From Gammaproteobacteria bacterium (lineage in GTDB: Bacteria > Pseudomonadota > Gammaproteobacteria > Eutrophobiales > Eutrophobiaceae): a stretch of DNA of 64,000 nucleotides. Where the stretch lies: positions 200,518 to 264,517 of the forward strand of contig WLWS01000006.1 in the NCBI GenBank assembly GCA_012103475.1, written 5' to 3'. The notes beneath the pieces were generated by a model that saw only the letters and a program-made list of their open reading frames with translations, made no database searches and was not told the DNA's origin. Within the stretch, counting starts at the first letter, position 1. Each line of letters begins with the position of its first letter. A program made the translations under genes and the position numbers. This document shows, piece by piece, positions 18,816-28,702 of the stretch.

Positions 18816-20111
<1,296 letters not shown>

Positions 20112-20130
20112 AACTCAATTGGACATGTAG

Positions 20131-20928
20131 ATGAATACTAAAGCGAACGAAACTGATCCCATTCTTCTCAAAGAAGAAGTTGACGGTATTTGCACGCTAA
20201 GACTTAACCGTCCGCGTCAATACAACGCCCTGTCTAAAGACCTGTTGAGCGAGCTGCAAATTGCACTGGATGATATAAATAACGACGAAAGCATACGCGT
20301 CGTTATTATTGCTGCAAATGGCAAAGCGTTTTGTCCCGGTCACGATTTGAAAGAAATGCGTTCAAGTGAAGATCAGGAATTTCATGAGGCGCTGTTTAAA
20401 CAATGTGGTGAACTAATGCTGACGATAAACCGTTTAACTCAACCGGTGATTGCTCAAGTCCATGGCATTGCGACTGCCGCCGGTTGTCAGTTGGTTGCCA
20501 ATTGTGACCTTGCGGTCGCTACAGAAGATGCCCGTTTCGCCGTGTCGGGGATTCATGTGGGGCTTTTTTGCTCAACACCGGCTGTTCCTTTGAGTCGAAA
20601 TTTGCCACGTAAACAGGCAATGCAAATGTTGCTAACCGGTGATTTTATTTCTGCAGATACAGCACTCAGGTATGGTCTTGTGAATGAAGTTGTAAAAGCG
20701 GATGAACTTGAAAAAACTACGCGGATGTTGGCAGAAAAAATAGTAGCGAAATCTGCTCACGCGATCGCCATTGGCAAAGATATGTTTTACAAACAACTGG
20801 GCATGAATTTGTCGGAAGCATATGCCTATGCCAGTGAGAGAATGGCCTGTAATATGAACAGCGAAGATGCAAAAGAAGGCATCGACGCTTTTATCGAGAA
20901 GAGAAAACCAAACTGGAAAGGACGATAG
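20131..20928 (+). CDS. Enoyl-CoA hydratase/isomerase family protein, ECHDC3-like
   Basis: A 265-residue crotonase-fold protein. The oxyanion-hole segments are seen in GKAFCPGHDLKE and in GIATAAGCQLVA. The stretch VGLFCSTPAVPLSR and the end IEKRKPNWK closely resemble the ECHDC3 subgroup. In that subgroup the usual catalytic glutamates of enoyl-CoA hydratase are not kept, so true hydratase activity is doubtful. It starts 19 bases after purA and precedes an acyl-CoA ligase, so it probably acts on a CoA thioester. Confidence 0.82.
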   Translation: MNTKANETDPILLKEEVDGICTLRLNRPRQYNALSKDLLSELQIALDDINNDESIRVVIIAANGKAFCPGHDLKEMRSSEDQEFHEALFKQCGELMLTINRLTQPVIAQVHGIATAAGCQLVANCDLAVATEDARFAVSGIHVGLFCSTPAVPLSRNLPRKQAMQMLLTGDFISADTALRYGLVNEVVKADELEKTTRMLAEKIVAKSAHAIAIGKDMFYKQLGMNLSEAYAYASERMACNMNSEDAKEGIDAFIEKRKPNWKGR

Positions 20929-20980
20929 AGTTGTCTGACAGACTATCCCTGTTCGTGAGCATTAGCTGAATTTTTCTGGT

Positions 20981-22615
20981 ATGTCGACTACAGACAAATA
21001 CGATTATGGTCTGGCGAAAAATCCTGCCAATCATACTTCTTTATCCCCACTTACCTTTATTGAAAGGGCTGCCTTTGTTTATCCACAGCGAACGGCACTT
21101 GTTTACGGGCAGTTGCGTCGTAGTTGGGCGGAAATTTATACTCGCAGTAGACGATTAGCTTCAGCATTGCAGCAACGAGGAATTGGTAAAAATGACACGG
21201 TGGCAGTCATGCTGCCTAATATTCCGGCAATGTATGAAACACATTACGGCGTACCAATGTGTGGAGCCGTACTGAATGCATTGAACATACGTCTTGATGC
21301 AGATGCCATTGCATTTATGCTAAAGCACGGCGAGGCCAAAGTACTCTTAACTGATCGCGAGTTTTCCAGCACCGTTAAGGCGGCGATTGCGCAGCTTGAA
21401 GTCAAACCGCTACTTATTGATGTTGATGATCCTGAATTCGGCGAAGGGGAATTTCTCGGGGATATTGAATATGAAAATTTCCTTCTTGAAGGGGATCCTG
21501 ATTTCAGTTGGCGTCTACCCGATGACGAATGGGATGCGATTGCGCTTAGTTACACTTCAGGTACCACAGGTGATCCGAAAGGCGTAGTGACGCATCATCG
21601 TGGTGCGCATTTAAATGCCGTGAACAATATTCTCAGCTGGAATATGGGATCACATCCGGTTTATCTGTGGACTCTTCCGATGTTTCACTGCAATGGCTGG
21701 TGTTTTCCATGGACGATTGCCGCCCTGAACGGGACCAATATTTGCTTACGAACTGTACGAGCTGACGATATTTTTCGTTTATTGAAACAGGAAAAAGTGT
21801 CGCATCTGTGCGGAGCTCCGATTGTATTAAATTTAATGGCAAACGCCGATCAGGAAAGCAAGAATGGCATAGAGCATCGGGTTAATGTGATGACGGCAGC
21901 ATCCGCACCGCCGCCGGCGGTTCTGGAGGCTATGGAAAAAATGAATTTCAAAGTCACTCATACCTATGGCCTGACTGAAGTTTACGGACCGGCTGTGGTT
22001 TGTGCCTGGCATGAAGAATGGGATGCCTTACCCATTACTGATCAGGCGGAGTTAAAAGCACGACAGGGGGTTAGATATCCTCTGCTGGAAGAATTGAAGG
22101 TTCTGGATCCGCAGAACATGAAAGAAGTGCCTCATGATGGTGAAACAGTCGGAGAAATCATGTTCAGAGGCAATGTAGTGATGAAGGGTTATTTAAAAAA
22201 TCCGGAAACGACGAGTAAATCTTTGCAGGGAGGCTGGTTTCATAGTGGCGACCTCGCTGTCTGCCATGAAGATGGTTATGTTGAGATCAGAGATCGTTCT
22301 AAAGATATCATTATTTCAGGTGGCGAAAATATTTCCAGCATAGAAGTGGAGAAAACCCTTTACCGTCATCCTGCTGTCATGGAAGCTGCAGTTGTTGCCC
22401 GTTCCGATGAAAAGTGGGGTGAAACACCCTGTGCTTTTATTGCACTTAAGAACAATGCAGAGGATGTCAGTGAAAAGGATATAATCGATTTTTGTCGTGA
22501 AAATATGGCGCATTTCAAAGCACCGAAAACAGTTGTTTTCGGAAGTCTGCCAAAAACATCTACCGGCAAAATTCAGAAGCTTGTTCTCAGACAGCAGGCC
22601 GAGGCGCTTGATTGA
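20981..22615 (+). CDS. Acyl-CoA ligase (AMP-forming), AlkK/DmdB-like
   Basis: A 544-residue member of the ANL superfamily that activates a carboxylic acid to its CoA ester through an acyl-AMP. The P-loop is SYTSGTTGDPKGV; later motifs are TYGLTEVYGP, the GDLAV aspartate, the hinge RDRSKDIIISGGENIS, and the C-terminal catalytic lysine in KTSTGKIQK. The segment MFHCNGWCFPWT is typical of medium-chain and methylmercaptopropionate CoA ligases. No clear ribosome binding site is visible. Its TGA overlaps the next ATG by one base. Confidence 0.88.
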   Translation: MSTTDKYDYGLAKNPANHTSLSPLTFIERAAFVYPQRTALVYGQLRRSWAEIYTRSRRLASALQQRGIGKNDTVAVMLPNIPAMYETHYGVPMCGAVLNALNIRLDADAIAFMLKHGEAKVLLTDREFSSTVKAAIAQLEVKPLLIDVDDPEFGEGEFLGDIEYENFLLEGDPDFSWRLPDDEWDAIALSYTSGTTGDPKGVVTHHRGAHLNAVNNILSWNMGSHPVYLWTLPMFHCNGWCFPWTIAALNGTNICLRTVRADDIFRLLKQEKVSHLCGAPIVLNLMANADQESKNGIEHRVNVMTAASAPPPAVLEAMEKMNFKVTHTYGLTEVYGPAVVCAWHEEWDALPITDQAELKARQGVRYPLLEELKVLDPQNMKEVPHDGETVGEIMFRGNVVMKGYLKNPETTSKSLQGGWFHSGDLAVCHEDGYVEIRDRSKDIIISGGENISSIEVEKTLYRHPAVMEAAVVARSDEKWGETPCAFIALKNNAEDVSEKDIIDFCRENMAHFKAPKTVVFGSLPKTSTGKIQKLVLRQQAEALD

Positions 22616-23085
22616 TGACAGATATAGAGGCGCTCAGGTGCATATTACAAAAATATAAACGCATTGCTGTGGTTGGTTTATCTGCAGACTGGTCAAGACC
22701 AAGCTATTTTGCTGCAAAATATATGTTGGATCACGGTTTCGAGATTGTTCCTGTGAACCCTAAATACGAAGAAATCCTGGGTCAGAAATGCTATCCGGAT
22801 TTGCTTTCGATTCCCGGTTCAGTCGATGTGGTGGATTTGTTTCAGAAAACCGAAAGAATCCCGCCATTTGTTGAGGATGCTATATCCATTAAGGCAAAAG
22901 TAATCTGGATGCAGCTCGGTATTGTTCATGAAGAAGCGGCTGCCACGGCAAGATCGGCGGGGCTTGAAGTGGTGATGGACAGATGTATGAAAATAGAATA
23001 TGCCCGTTTATTTGGAGGCCTCAACACAATTGGCGTGAATACAGGCATCATTTCCGCCAGGCGCCCTCGTTTTGTCGTTCGCTAG
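22615..23085 (+). CDS. CoA-binding domain protein (YccU-like)
   Basis: A 156-residue Rossmann-fold protein of the CoA_binding_2 family. Family segments are IAVVGLSADWSRPSY near residue 16, PVNPKYEEILG, and the C-terminal VMDRCMKIEY. The exact role of these proteins is not known. ATG 22615 is preferred over the TTG three bases earlier because it forms a TGATG coupling with the acyl-CoA ligase gene. metY follows after ten bases. Confidence 0.88.
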   Translation: MTDIEALRCILQKYKRIAVVGLSADWSRPSYFAAKYMLDHGFEIVPVNPKYEEILGQKCYPDLLSIPGSVDVVDLFQKTERIPPFVEDAISIKAKVIWMQLGIVHEEAAATARSAGLEVVMDRCMKIEYARLFGGLNTIGVNTGIISARRPRFVVR

Positions 23086-23095
23086 GTGAACTTAT

Positions 23096-24394
23096 ATGGC
23101 AGATAGAAAATTTGGAATAGAGGCTTTGTGTCTGCATGCGGGCCAAATCCCGGATGCGGCCACCGGCTCCAGAGCTGTTCCTATTCATCAAACCACCTCC
23201 TACGTTTTTGATGACGCTGATCATGCGGCAAGTCTGTTTAACCTGCAGACTTTCGGAAACACTTACACACGCTTAACGAATCCTACTAACGCTGTCTTTG
23301 AAGAGAGAATGGCGGCGTTGGAAAACGGCAGGGCCGCACTTGCGGTCAGTTCCGGTATGGCAGCGCAAATGGTGGCATTACTGACATTGATGGAAGAGGG
23401 GGATGAGCTCATCTCGGCCAGTACACTTTATGGTGGTACTTATTCACAGTTTGACGTGACCTTCAGGAAGTTTGGTATTAGTACCAGATTTGTTGATTCT
23501 GACGATCCAGAGAATTTTCGTAAGGCCATAACTTCCAAAACCAAAGCCCTTTATGCTGAGACAATTGGTAATCCTCTTAACAATGTTCTTGATATAGAAG
23601 CAGTAGCGACTATTGCTAGAGATGCTGGTATACCTTTAGTGGTTGACAGTACCTTTGCTACTCCCTATTTATGCCGTCCTATTGAGCATGGTGCGGACAT
23701 AGTTGTTCATTCTGCGACCAAGTTTATAGGTGGTCATGGTACGACGATGGGTGGCGTGATTGTTGAATCTGGGAAATTTGACTGGGCTAACGGTAACTTT
23801 CCCGGCATGGTCGAACCTTCACCGGGTTATCATGGCATTAAGTTTTATGAAACTTTCGGTGACTTTGGTTTTACGATGAAAGCGCGTTGCGAAACCCTGC
23901 GAACGCTGGGACCCGCGATGAGTCCCTTTAATGCTTTCATGCTGTTACAGGGACTGGAAACTCTGCATGTCCGTATGGAACGACATTGTGAAAACGCGGT
24001 TGGCGTTGCAGAATTTCTGGGTAATCATTCAGCGGTTAGCTGGGTGAACTACGCGGGACTTGCAGACAATGCCTATGCTCCACTAGTCAGTAAATATCTT
24101 CCCTTAGGTGCAGGGTCAATTTTGAGTTTCGGTGTTAAGGGTGGTGTGCAGGCGGGAGCTGCCTTTATCGAAGCTGCCCAGTTTCTCAGTCATCTGGCCA
24201 ACGTCGGTGACGCAAAAACGCTCATCATTCACCCTGCATCGACAACACACAGGCAACTAACAGAAGAACAGCAAATCGCGGCCGGGGTAACTCCGGACAT
24301 GGTTCGTATCTCGGTTGGTCTGGAAACTCTGGACGATATTCTCTGGGATCTGGATCAGGCTTTATCGAAATCTCAGCAACACAAAAAAGACTGA
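23096..24394 (+). CDS. metY: O-acetylhomoserine sulfhydrylase/aminocarboxypropyltransferase
   Basis: A PLP enzyme of the Cys/Met metabolism family that makes homocysteine from O-acetylhomoserine and sulfide, or methionine directly with methanethiol. The 432 residues show YTRLTNPT, the PLP lysine in HSATKFIGGHGT, and the C-terminal SVGLETLDDI. The length and the inserted segment after the PLP lysine (FDWANGNFPGM) are typical of MetY rather than MetB or MetZ. It ends the purA-proximal cassette. I saw no SAM-type riboswitch upstream. Confidence 0.9.
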   Translation: MADRKFGIEALCLHAGQIPDAATGSRAVPIHQTTSYVFDDADHAASLFNLQTFGNTYTRLTNPTNAVFEERMAALENGRAALAVSSGMAAQMVALLTLMEEGDELISASTLYGGTYSQFDVTFRKFGISTRFVDSDDPENFRKAITSKTKALYAETIGNPLNNVLDIEAVATIARDAGIPLVVDSTFATPYLCRPIEHGADIVVHSATKFIGGHGTTMGGVIVESGKFDWANGNFPGMVEPSPGYHGIKFYETFGDFGFTMKARCETLRTLGPAMSPFNAFMLLQGLETLHVRMERHCENAVGVAEFLGNHSAVSWVNYAGLADNAYAPLVSKYLPLGAGSILSFGVKGGVQAGAAFIEAAQFLSHLANVGDAKTLIIHPASTTHRQLTEEQQIAAGVTPDMVRISVGLETLDDILWDLDQALSKSQQHKKD

Positions 24395-24492
24395 TGCTAA
24401 AACAGCATTATTCCCTGTAACTATATTTATTCCATCACATTGATAGCGTAGACTGTTTTCAATTTTTACTATTCACTACAGAGGCGAAGCCC

Positions 24493-25305
24493 ATGAAACA
24501 TGTAATCTCATCTTTTATTATATTCAGCGTATTATTCTCCGGTGTACTTAAGGCCGAATCGGTCGAAGCAAAACTAGATACTGCCGCAAATGGTTCTCAT
24601 CGTTCGGATAAGAATAAGGCAAGAAATAAATTTCGTCATCCTGTGCAAACACTTTCATTTTTTGGAATCAAGGATGATGTGACCGTAGTTGAAATATCAC
24701 CGGGTGGTGGTGGCTGGTATACAGAAGTGCTTGCGCCTTTTCTGCGTGAGAATGGAAAATTTTACGCTGCCAGTTTCAATAAAGATTCAAAAATAGAGTA
24801 CTACCGTAAAAACGCGCAGAAATTTCTGGATAAACTGGCGGCGAACCCGGAAGTTTATGACAAAGTTATGGTGACGGAATTCGAAATCGGAAGCAAAGAA
24901 ATGCTGGAACCTGCAGGTCAGGCTGATCTGGTTGTGACTTTTCGAAATACTCACAACTGGCTTAACAATGATATCGCTGAAGCGACTTTTATGGCCATAC
25001 ATAAGGTACTGAAGAAAGGTGGCACGCTTGGTCTTGTCCAGCATCGCGGAAGCGAAGAGATGACGGGCAAAGAGTGGTCTAAAAAAGGTTACGTTTCGGA
25101 GAAAGAAGTTATTCGCCTCGCCGAAGCAGCGGGATTCGAATTGATCGATAAATCGGAAGTAAACGCCAACCCGAAAGACACCAAGGACTATGCAGACGGT
25201 GTCTGGACTCTGCCTCCTGTTTATCGACTGAAAGATCAGGATCGCGAAAAATATACAGCCATCGGAGAAAGTGATCGTATGACTCTCAAATTTATAAAGC
25301 TTTAA
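24493..25305 (+). CDS. Exported class I SAM-dependent methyltransferase-like protein
   Basis: A 270-residue protein with an N-terminal signal peptide (about 1-22, ending LKAES) and a Rossmann methyltransferase core. Motif I is seen as VVEISPGGGGWYTEVL near 78-93. This fits a group of predicted periplasmic methyltransferases whose substrate is unknown. A periplasmic SAM enzyme is puzzling, since SAM is cytoplasmic, so it may bind another ligand. AGAGGCG precedes the ATG. It is monocistronic and convergent with the next gene. Confidence 0.8.
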   Translation: MKHVISSFIIFSVLFSGVLKAESVEAKLDTAANGSHRSDKNKARNKFRHPVQTLSFFGIKDDVTVVEISPGGGGWYTEVLAPFLRENGKFYAASFNKDSKIEYYRKNAQKFLDKLAANPEVYDKVMVTEFEIGSKEMLEPAGQADLVVTFRNTHNWLNNDIAEATFMAIHKVLKKGGTLGLVQHRGSEEMTGKEWSKKGYVSEKEVIRLAEAAGFELIDKSEVNANPKDTKDYADGVWTLPPVYRLKDQDREKYTAIGESDRMTLKFIKL

Positions 25306-25328
25306 AGCCTTATATCAGCTAAGGCAGG

Positions 25329-25751
25329 TCAGTTAATAGCTGGCCCGCCTGTCTTACTTTCTCTAAAGAGAGAGACGCTTTGTAGAATGGTGAAAATACC
25401 GACTACAAGACTGGTCATTCCAATCAGTAACAAACCGGGAAAACTGAAGAAAGTCGCATAGAAAAGTACCAGTATCTCGGTATAGACGACCCAGGCCACA
25501 TCACCGGCGACAATCATCCATGCGTCTGTTCTTTTGACTTTATCCGTTTGAATCAGATAACTAAGCCAGCCGCCAAACAGCAATAAAAACCCGCCAATAA
25601 TGAGCAACTCTGTTTTTACATCAGCACCAAGTAAACAACTGATATCCTTGCTAAAAATAAGCATAAAACCAGCACAGATGATAGAGAAGCCGGCATTCAG
25701 CTTAATCGCCGTAAAAAACAGAGGGTGACTCTGACTATTAATATGATTCAT
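25329..25751 (-). CDS. Small four-helix membrane protein, unknown function
   Basis: A 140-residue protein with four hydrophobic segments (about 15-35, 45-65, 75-95, 105-128) and short polar loops. I do not recognise the family. It is divergent from the HxlR-type regulator gene across an AT-rich spacer of about 95 bases, an arrangement in which the regulator often controls its neighbour. That makes it a candidate target. Confidence 0.65.
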   Translation of the reverse strand: MNHINSQSHPLFFTAIKLNAGFSIICAGFMLIFSKDISCLLGADVKTELLIIGGFLLLFGGWLSYLIQTDKVKRTDAWMIVAGDVAWVVYTEILVLFYATFFSFPGLLLIGMTSLVVGIFTILQSVSLFRESKTGGPAIN

Positions 25752-25847
25752 TTTATTACCTTTAAAATTTACTTTAAAAAAGTATAGTGATTTATTATTA
25801 TATAGTAAAGAATATAATCATCTCTATGAAATTTGCTGAGAAAGGAA

Positions 25848-26480
25848 ATGACTAAGCGCAGCTATTCGCAGAATTGCGCACTGGCTATCGCACTTGATGT
25901 AATCGGTGACAGATGGACGCTTCTTATCGTTCGTGAAGTGATGATACGACCACGTCGTTTCAAGGAACTTCAGGCTAATCTGCAGGGTATAGGCACTAAC
26001 CTTTTGAGTGAACGATTACAGCAACTTGTTGGGGATCAAATTCTACTTCGTGAAGGGACAGGTCATCCTGTTTACACGATTGGGGTAAACGGTGAGGGGC
26101 TGAAGACCAGTGTCTATAGCCTGATTCGCTGGGGTATGAATTTTAATGATCGTCGTAACCAGACGCAGCATGAGGATCCGGACTGGTTAATCCTGGTCCT
26201 GCGTGCTTATTTCAATGCGCAAGCAGGCCGTGCATGGCAGGGTGTTTACCAGCTGGTGATTGACGAGCAGGAGTATTTTCTTGCCTGTGTAGAGAATGAG
26301 CTGCATATACAGCAAGAACCAGCCGATATCATTGCGAGCATTAGAGTGTCTTCTTCTACTGCTCAGAGACTGGCAGCGGGAGAAGTTGACATTGCCGTTG
26401 TAATCGATTCCGGTGATTTAAAAGTCAAAGGCAGGGAAGCTGATATTAATCAATTCTTCCTTGCCTTCGACAATACTTGA
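25848..26480 (+). CDS. HxlR-type winged-helix regulator with SCP2-like C-terminus
   Basis: The N-terminal part (about 1-100) is an HxlR winged helix: NCALAIALDVIGDRWTLLIV, RRFKELQANLQGIGTNLLSERL and a basic wing. Such regulators sense redox or reactive aldehydes, or other ligands. At 210 residues the protein is about twice the usual length. The C-terminal part resembles a degenerate SCP2 lipid-binding fold, with AQRLAAGEVDIAVV followed by VKGREADINQFF. A TTG at 25833 would add five residues; ATG 25848 is preferred by codon type, though the spacing to AAAGG is short. Confidence 0.82.
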   Translation: MTKRSYSQNCALAIALDVIGDRWTLLIVREVMIRPRRFKELQANLQGIGTNLLSERLQQLVGDQILLREGTGHPVYTIGVNGEGLKTSVYSLIRWGMNFNDRRNQTQHEDPDWLILVLRAYFNAQAGRAWQGVYQLVIDEQEYFLACVENELHIQQEPADIIASIRVSSSTAQRLAAGEVDIAVVIDSGDLKVKGREADINQFFLAFDNT

Positions 26481-26492
26481 ATCTGTTCTTGC

Positions 26493-28376
26493 TCAGGCGG
26501 GTTTTATACTGGCAATCCAGTCGCGAACCCGACGTTCGAGGATGACAAGTGGCAGGGCGCCTCCGCCAAGCACGGTATCGTGAAAACCTCGAATATCGAA
26601 ATTCTCACCCAGTTCGCTTCTGGCTTTAGCGCGAAGCTCAAGAATTTTGAGCATACCTATTTTGTAACTTGTGGCCTGGCCGGGCAACACCAGATAACGC
26701 CTGATCTCTGAACGGACCTGTGTCTCCGGTGCTGCGGCGTTACTCATAAAATATTGAACCGCTTTCTCTTCAGACCAGCCTTTTGAATGCAGCCCGGTGT
26801 CCACAACCAGCCGTATAGCGCGCCAGATCTCAGAACCGAGTCGTCCAAAATCTGAATAGGGATCGGCGTAGCTGCCGGGAATTTCTTTCGCCAGAAATTC
26901 CGAGTACAGTCCCCAACCTTCCGAATAGGCACCAAAGCCTGCCTGAGTTCGAAAAGTAGGCACACCTTCGAGTTCCTGGGCAATGGCAATCTGCATATGA
27001 TGACCAGGTAGTCCTTCATGGTAGGCAATGACTTCCAGTTCCCGTTTTGGTAATGCCTTCATATCAGATAAATGGGCATAATATATTCCGGGCCGCGAGC
27101 CATCCGGTGTGCCGGGATAATAGTGCTGGGCTGCGCCATCCTGTTCACGGAATGCTTCCACGCGTTTTACTTCCAGATCAGCCTTCGGCAGCAGGCCAAA
27201 ATAGTTAGGGAGTTCGGATTTTATTCTCTCAATCGCTGCGCTGGCATCGGCAATATAGCCAAGACGGCCTTCATCGGTATCCGGGTAATAAAAACGTTCA
27301 TCGTCCTTTGATTCTCGCAGGTGTACAAAGAAATCAGCGAGCTCGCCTTCAAAACCAACTTTATCCTTTATTGCTTCCATTTCACCTCGAAGACGACTTA
27401 CTTCTGCCAGACCAATCTCATGAATTTCATCGGCACTCAATGCGGTGGTCGTCCAGTTGGAGAGACGCTCATTGTAGAAGTCTGTGCCATTCGGGAGACT
27501 GCCAACACCTGAACTCTGTTCAGCTGAATTGGGAATATCTTCTTTTTGCCATTTTACGAGATTGGCATAGGCAGGTTGCCAGTAATCAAGCAGAGCTTTA
27601 CGCGCAGCCTGACTCAGAACTTCTGCCTGATTCATGGTAATTTTTCCACTTTCAAGCAAGGCTTCGATCTTGCCAGTGGCATTCGCCCAGATGTCATTTT
27701 CTTTTTCACCCTCTTCAAAAGGTGCACCTGATATTAGCTTACCGGCTTCTTCAATAACGTATTCAAAAGCGAAGCGGGGAGGCCGTACACCTTTATCTGC
27801 ATTTAGCTTTGAGCGAACAATGAGCTGCTCTACAGCCCGGCCGGCTTCCTCTATTCTGGAAATATAAGCTTCCATATCAGACAGCTCATCGACCGGGTGA
27901 AAGGCGATGAGTACTTGTGGAAGAAATGCATGTGCACCCTGCATCTGGTGAAAAATGTAATCGTTATCAATGAACTTGTGAGCAGCTTCCGCTTCCTGGA
28001 GCTGGTACTCCCAGATATCGTAGGATGTTTTCGCTTCATCAGACAGCTGGTTTCGATCAAAACCGGATTTCATTTCAGCTACGCTGTCGCGTCGCCATTC
28101 TAACTGTACCAGTTCTGCCTCACGTGAAAAATCGTCTATTTTGCCGTAATCGGTTTTACGGCCGAGAACAGATTGCCAGATGGGGCTGAAAGCAAGTTCC
28201 TCTTCGAATTTGAGTTCAAACCACTCATTAATTCGTTCGGATTCATTTGCTACGCTGAGCTTTTCAACAAGCTCATCCATAGTGACAACAGCTTTGTTCT
28301 CCGCCGGAGGAGGGGCGGATTGATCACATGCAGTAAACAACATCAAGACAATACAAAGTAATAGATAACGGTGCAT
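26493..28376 (-). CDS. DUF885 family lipoprotein, putative metallohydrolase
   Basis: A 627-residue exported protein with a lipoprotein signal (LLLCIVLMLFTAC, cysteine near residue 17). The DUF885 hallmark HEGLPGHHMQ is present around residue 450 and resembles a zinc-binding protease helix. The C-terminal RSEIRRYLVLPGQATSYKIG is also family-typical. Members are predicted peptidases or carboxypeptidases of the envelope; the substrate is not known. It converges with the HxlR gene and stands alone. Confidence 0.87.
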   Translation of the reverse strand: MHRYLLLCIVLMLFTACDQSAPPPAENKAVVTMDELVEKLSVANESERINEWFELKFEEELAFSPIWQSVLGRKTDYGKIDDFSREAELVQLEWRRDSVAEMKSGFDRNQLSDEAKTSYDIWEYQLQEAEAAHKFIDNDYIFHQMQGAHAFLPQVLIAFHPVDELSDMEAYISRIEEAGRAVEQLIVRSKLNADKGVRPPRFAFEYVIEEAGKLISGAPFEEGEKENDIWANATGKIEALLESGKITMNQAEVLSQAARKALLDYWQPAYANLVKWQKEDIPNSAEQSSGVGSLPNGTDFYNERLSNWTTTALSADEIHEIGLAEVSRLRGEMEAIKDKVGFEGELADFFVHLRESKDDERFYYPDTDEGRLGYIADASAAIERIKSELPNYFGLLPKADLEVKRVEAFREQDGAAQHYYPGTPDGSRPGIYYAHLSDMKALPKRELEVIAYHEGLPGHHMQIAIAQELEGVPTFRTQAGFGAYSEGWGLYSEFLAKEIPGSYADPYSDFGRLGSEIWRAIRLVVDTGLHSKGWSEEKAVQYFMSNAAAPETQVRSEIRRYLVLPGQATSYKIGMLKILELRAKARSELGENFDIRGFHDTVLGGGALPLVILERRVRDWIASIKPA

Positions 28377-28497
28377 TTAAGCGCTCCTGAAAGATGAATT
28401 GGCGAAATCGTATTACATGCTTGGCAATAAATCCAAAACTATCTGAACTGTGTCAGGGGACAAAGATAAGCAGGAGTGAGTTGGCTGCAAAAGCTGT

Positions 28498-28519
28498 ATC
28501 TCTGTTAAAAATCAGAGAT
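28498..28519 (-). terminator. Possible terminator of tRNA-Leu
   Basis: On the minus strand ATCTCTG (28519-28513) can pair with CAGAGAT (28504-28498) around an eight-base AT loop, about 30 bases beyond the tRNA 3' end. A short CTTTT follows rather than a long T run, so this is a weak candidate. Confidence 0.35.
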
Positions 28520-28549
28520 TGTGTTGTTGTCTGATGAGGTCTGTTAAGA

Positions 28550-28636
28550 TGGTGCCCAGGAGAGGACTTGAACCTCCACGGGGTTACCCCCACTAGCACC
28601 TGAAGCTAGCGCGTCTACCAATTCCGCCACCTGGGC
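28550..28636 (-). tRNA. tRNA-Leu (anticodon CAG)
   Basis: An 87-nt tRNA including an encoded CCA (28550-28552 on the minus strand). The acceptor stem GCCCAGG pairs with CCTGGGC, followed by discriminator A. The D arm is GGCGGAATTGGTAGACGC and the anticodon stem CTAGC/GCTAG frames TTCAGGT, anticodon CAG for CUG codons. A long variable arm (GGGGGTAACCCC) identifies a class II tRNA, and GGTTCAAGTCC is the T arm. It is divergent from rnr. Confidence 0.97.
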
Positions 28637-28660
28637 AAGGTGAGCCCGAAAGAACGGCGG

Positions 28661-28689
28661 ACTTTACCTATCCCCTGAATTGTTGTCAA
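28661..28689 (-). promoter_or_regulatory. Near-consensus promoter of tRNA-Leu
   Basis: On the minus strand a perfect TTGACA (28689-28684) is followed after exactly 17 bases by TAAAGT (28666-28661). A GC-rich discriminator (CCGCCG) follows, as in stringently controlled stable-RNA promoters. The -35 box lies only 14 bases before the divergent rnr ATG. Confidence 0.75.
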
Positions 28690-28702
28690 CGTATTACAGG
28701 AT

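Noticed and set aside
24395..24492. Terminator or riboswitch between metY and the methyltransferase gene
   Set aside because: No stable GC-rich stem with T run and no conserved motif; only a likely promoter-containing spacer.
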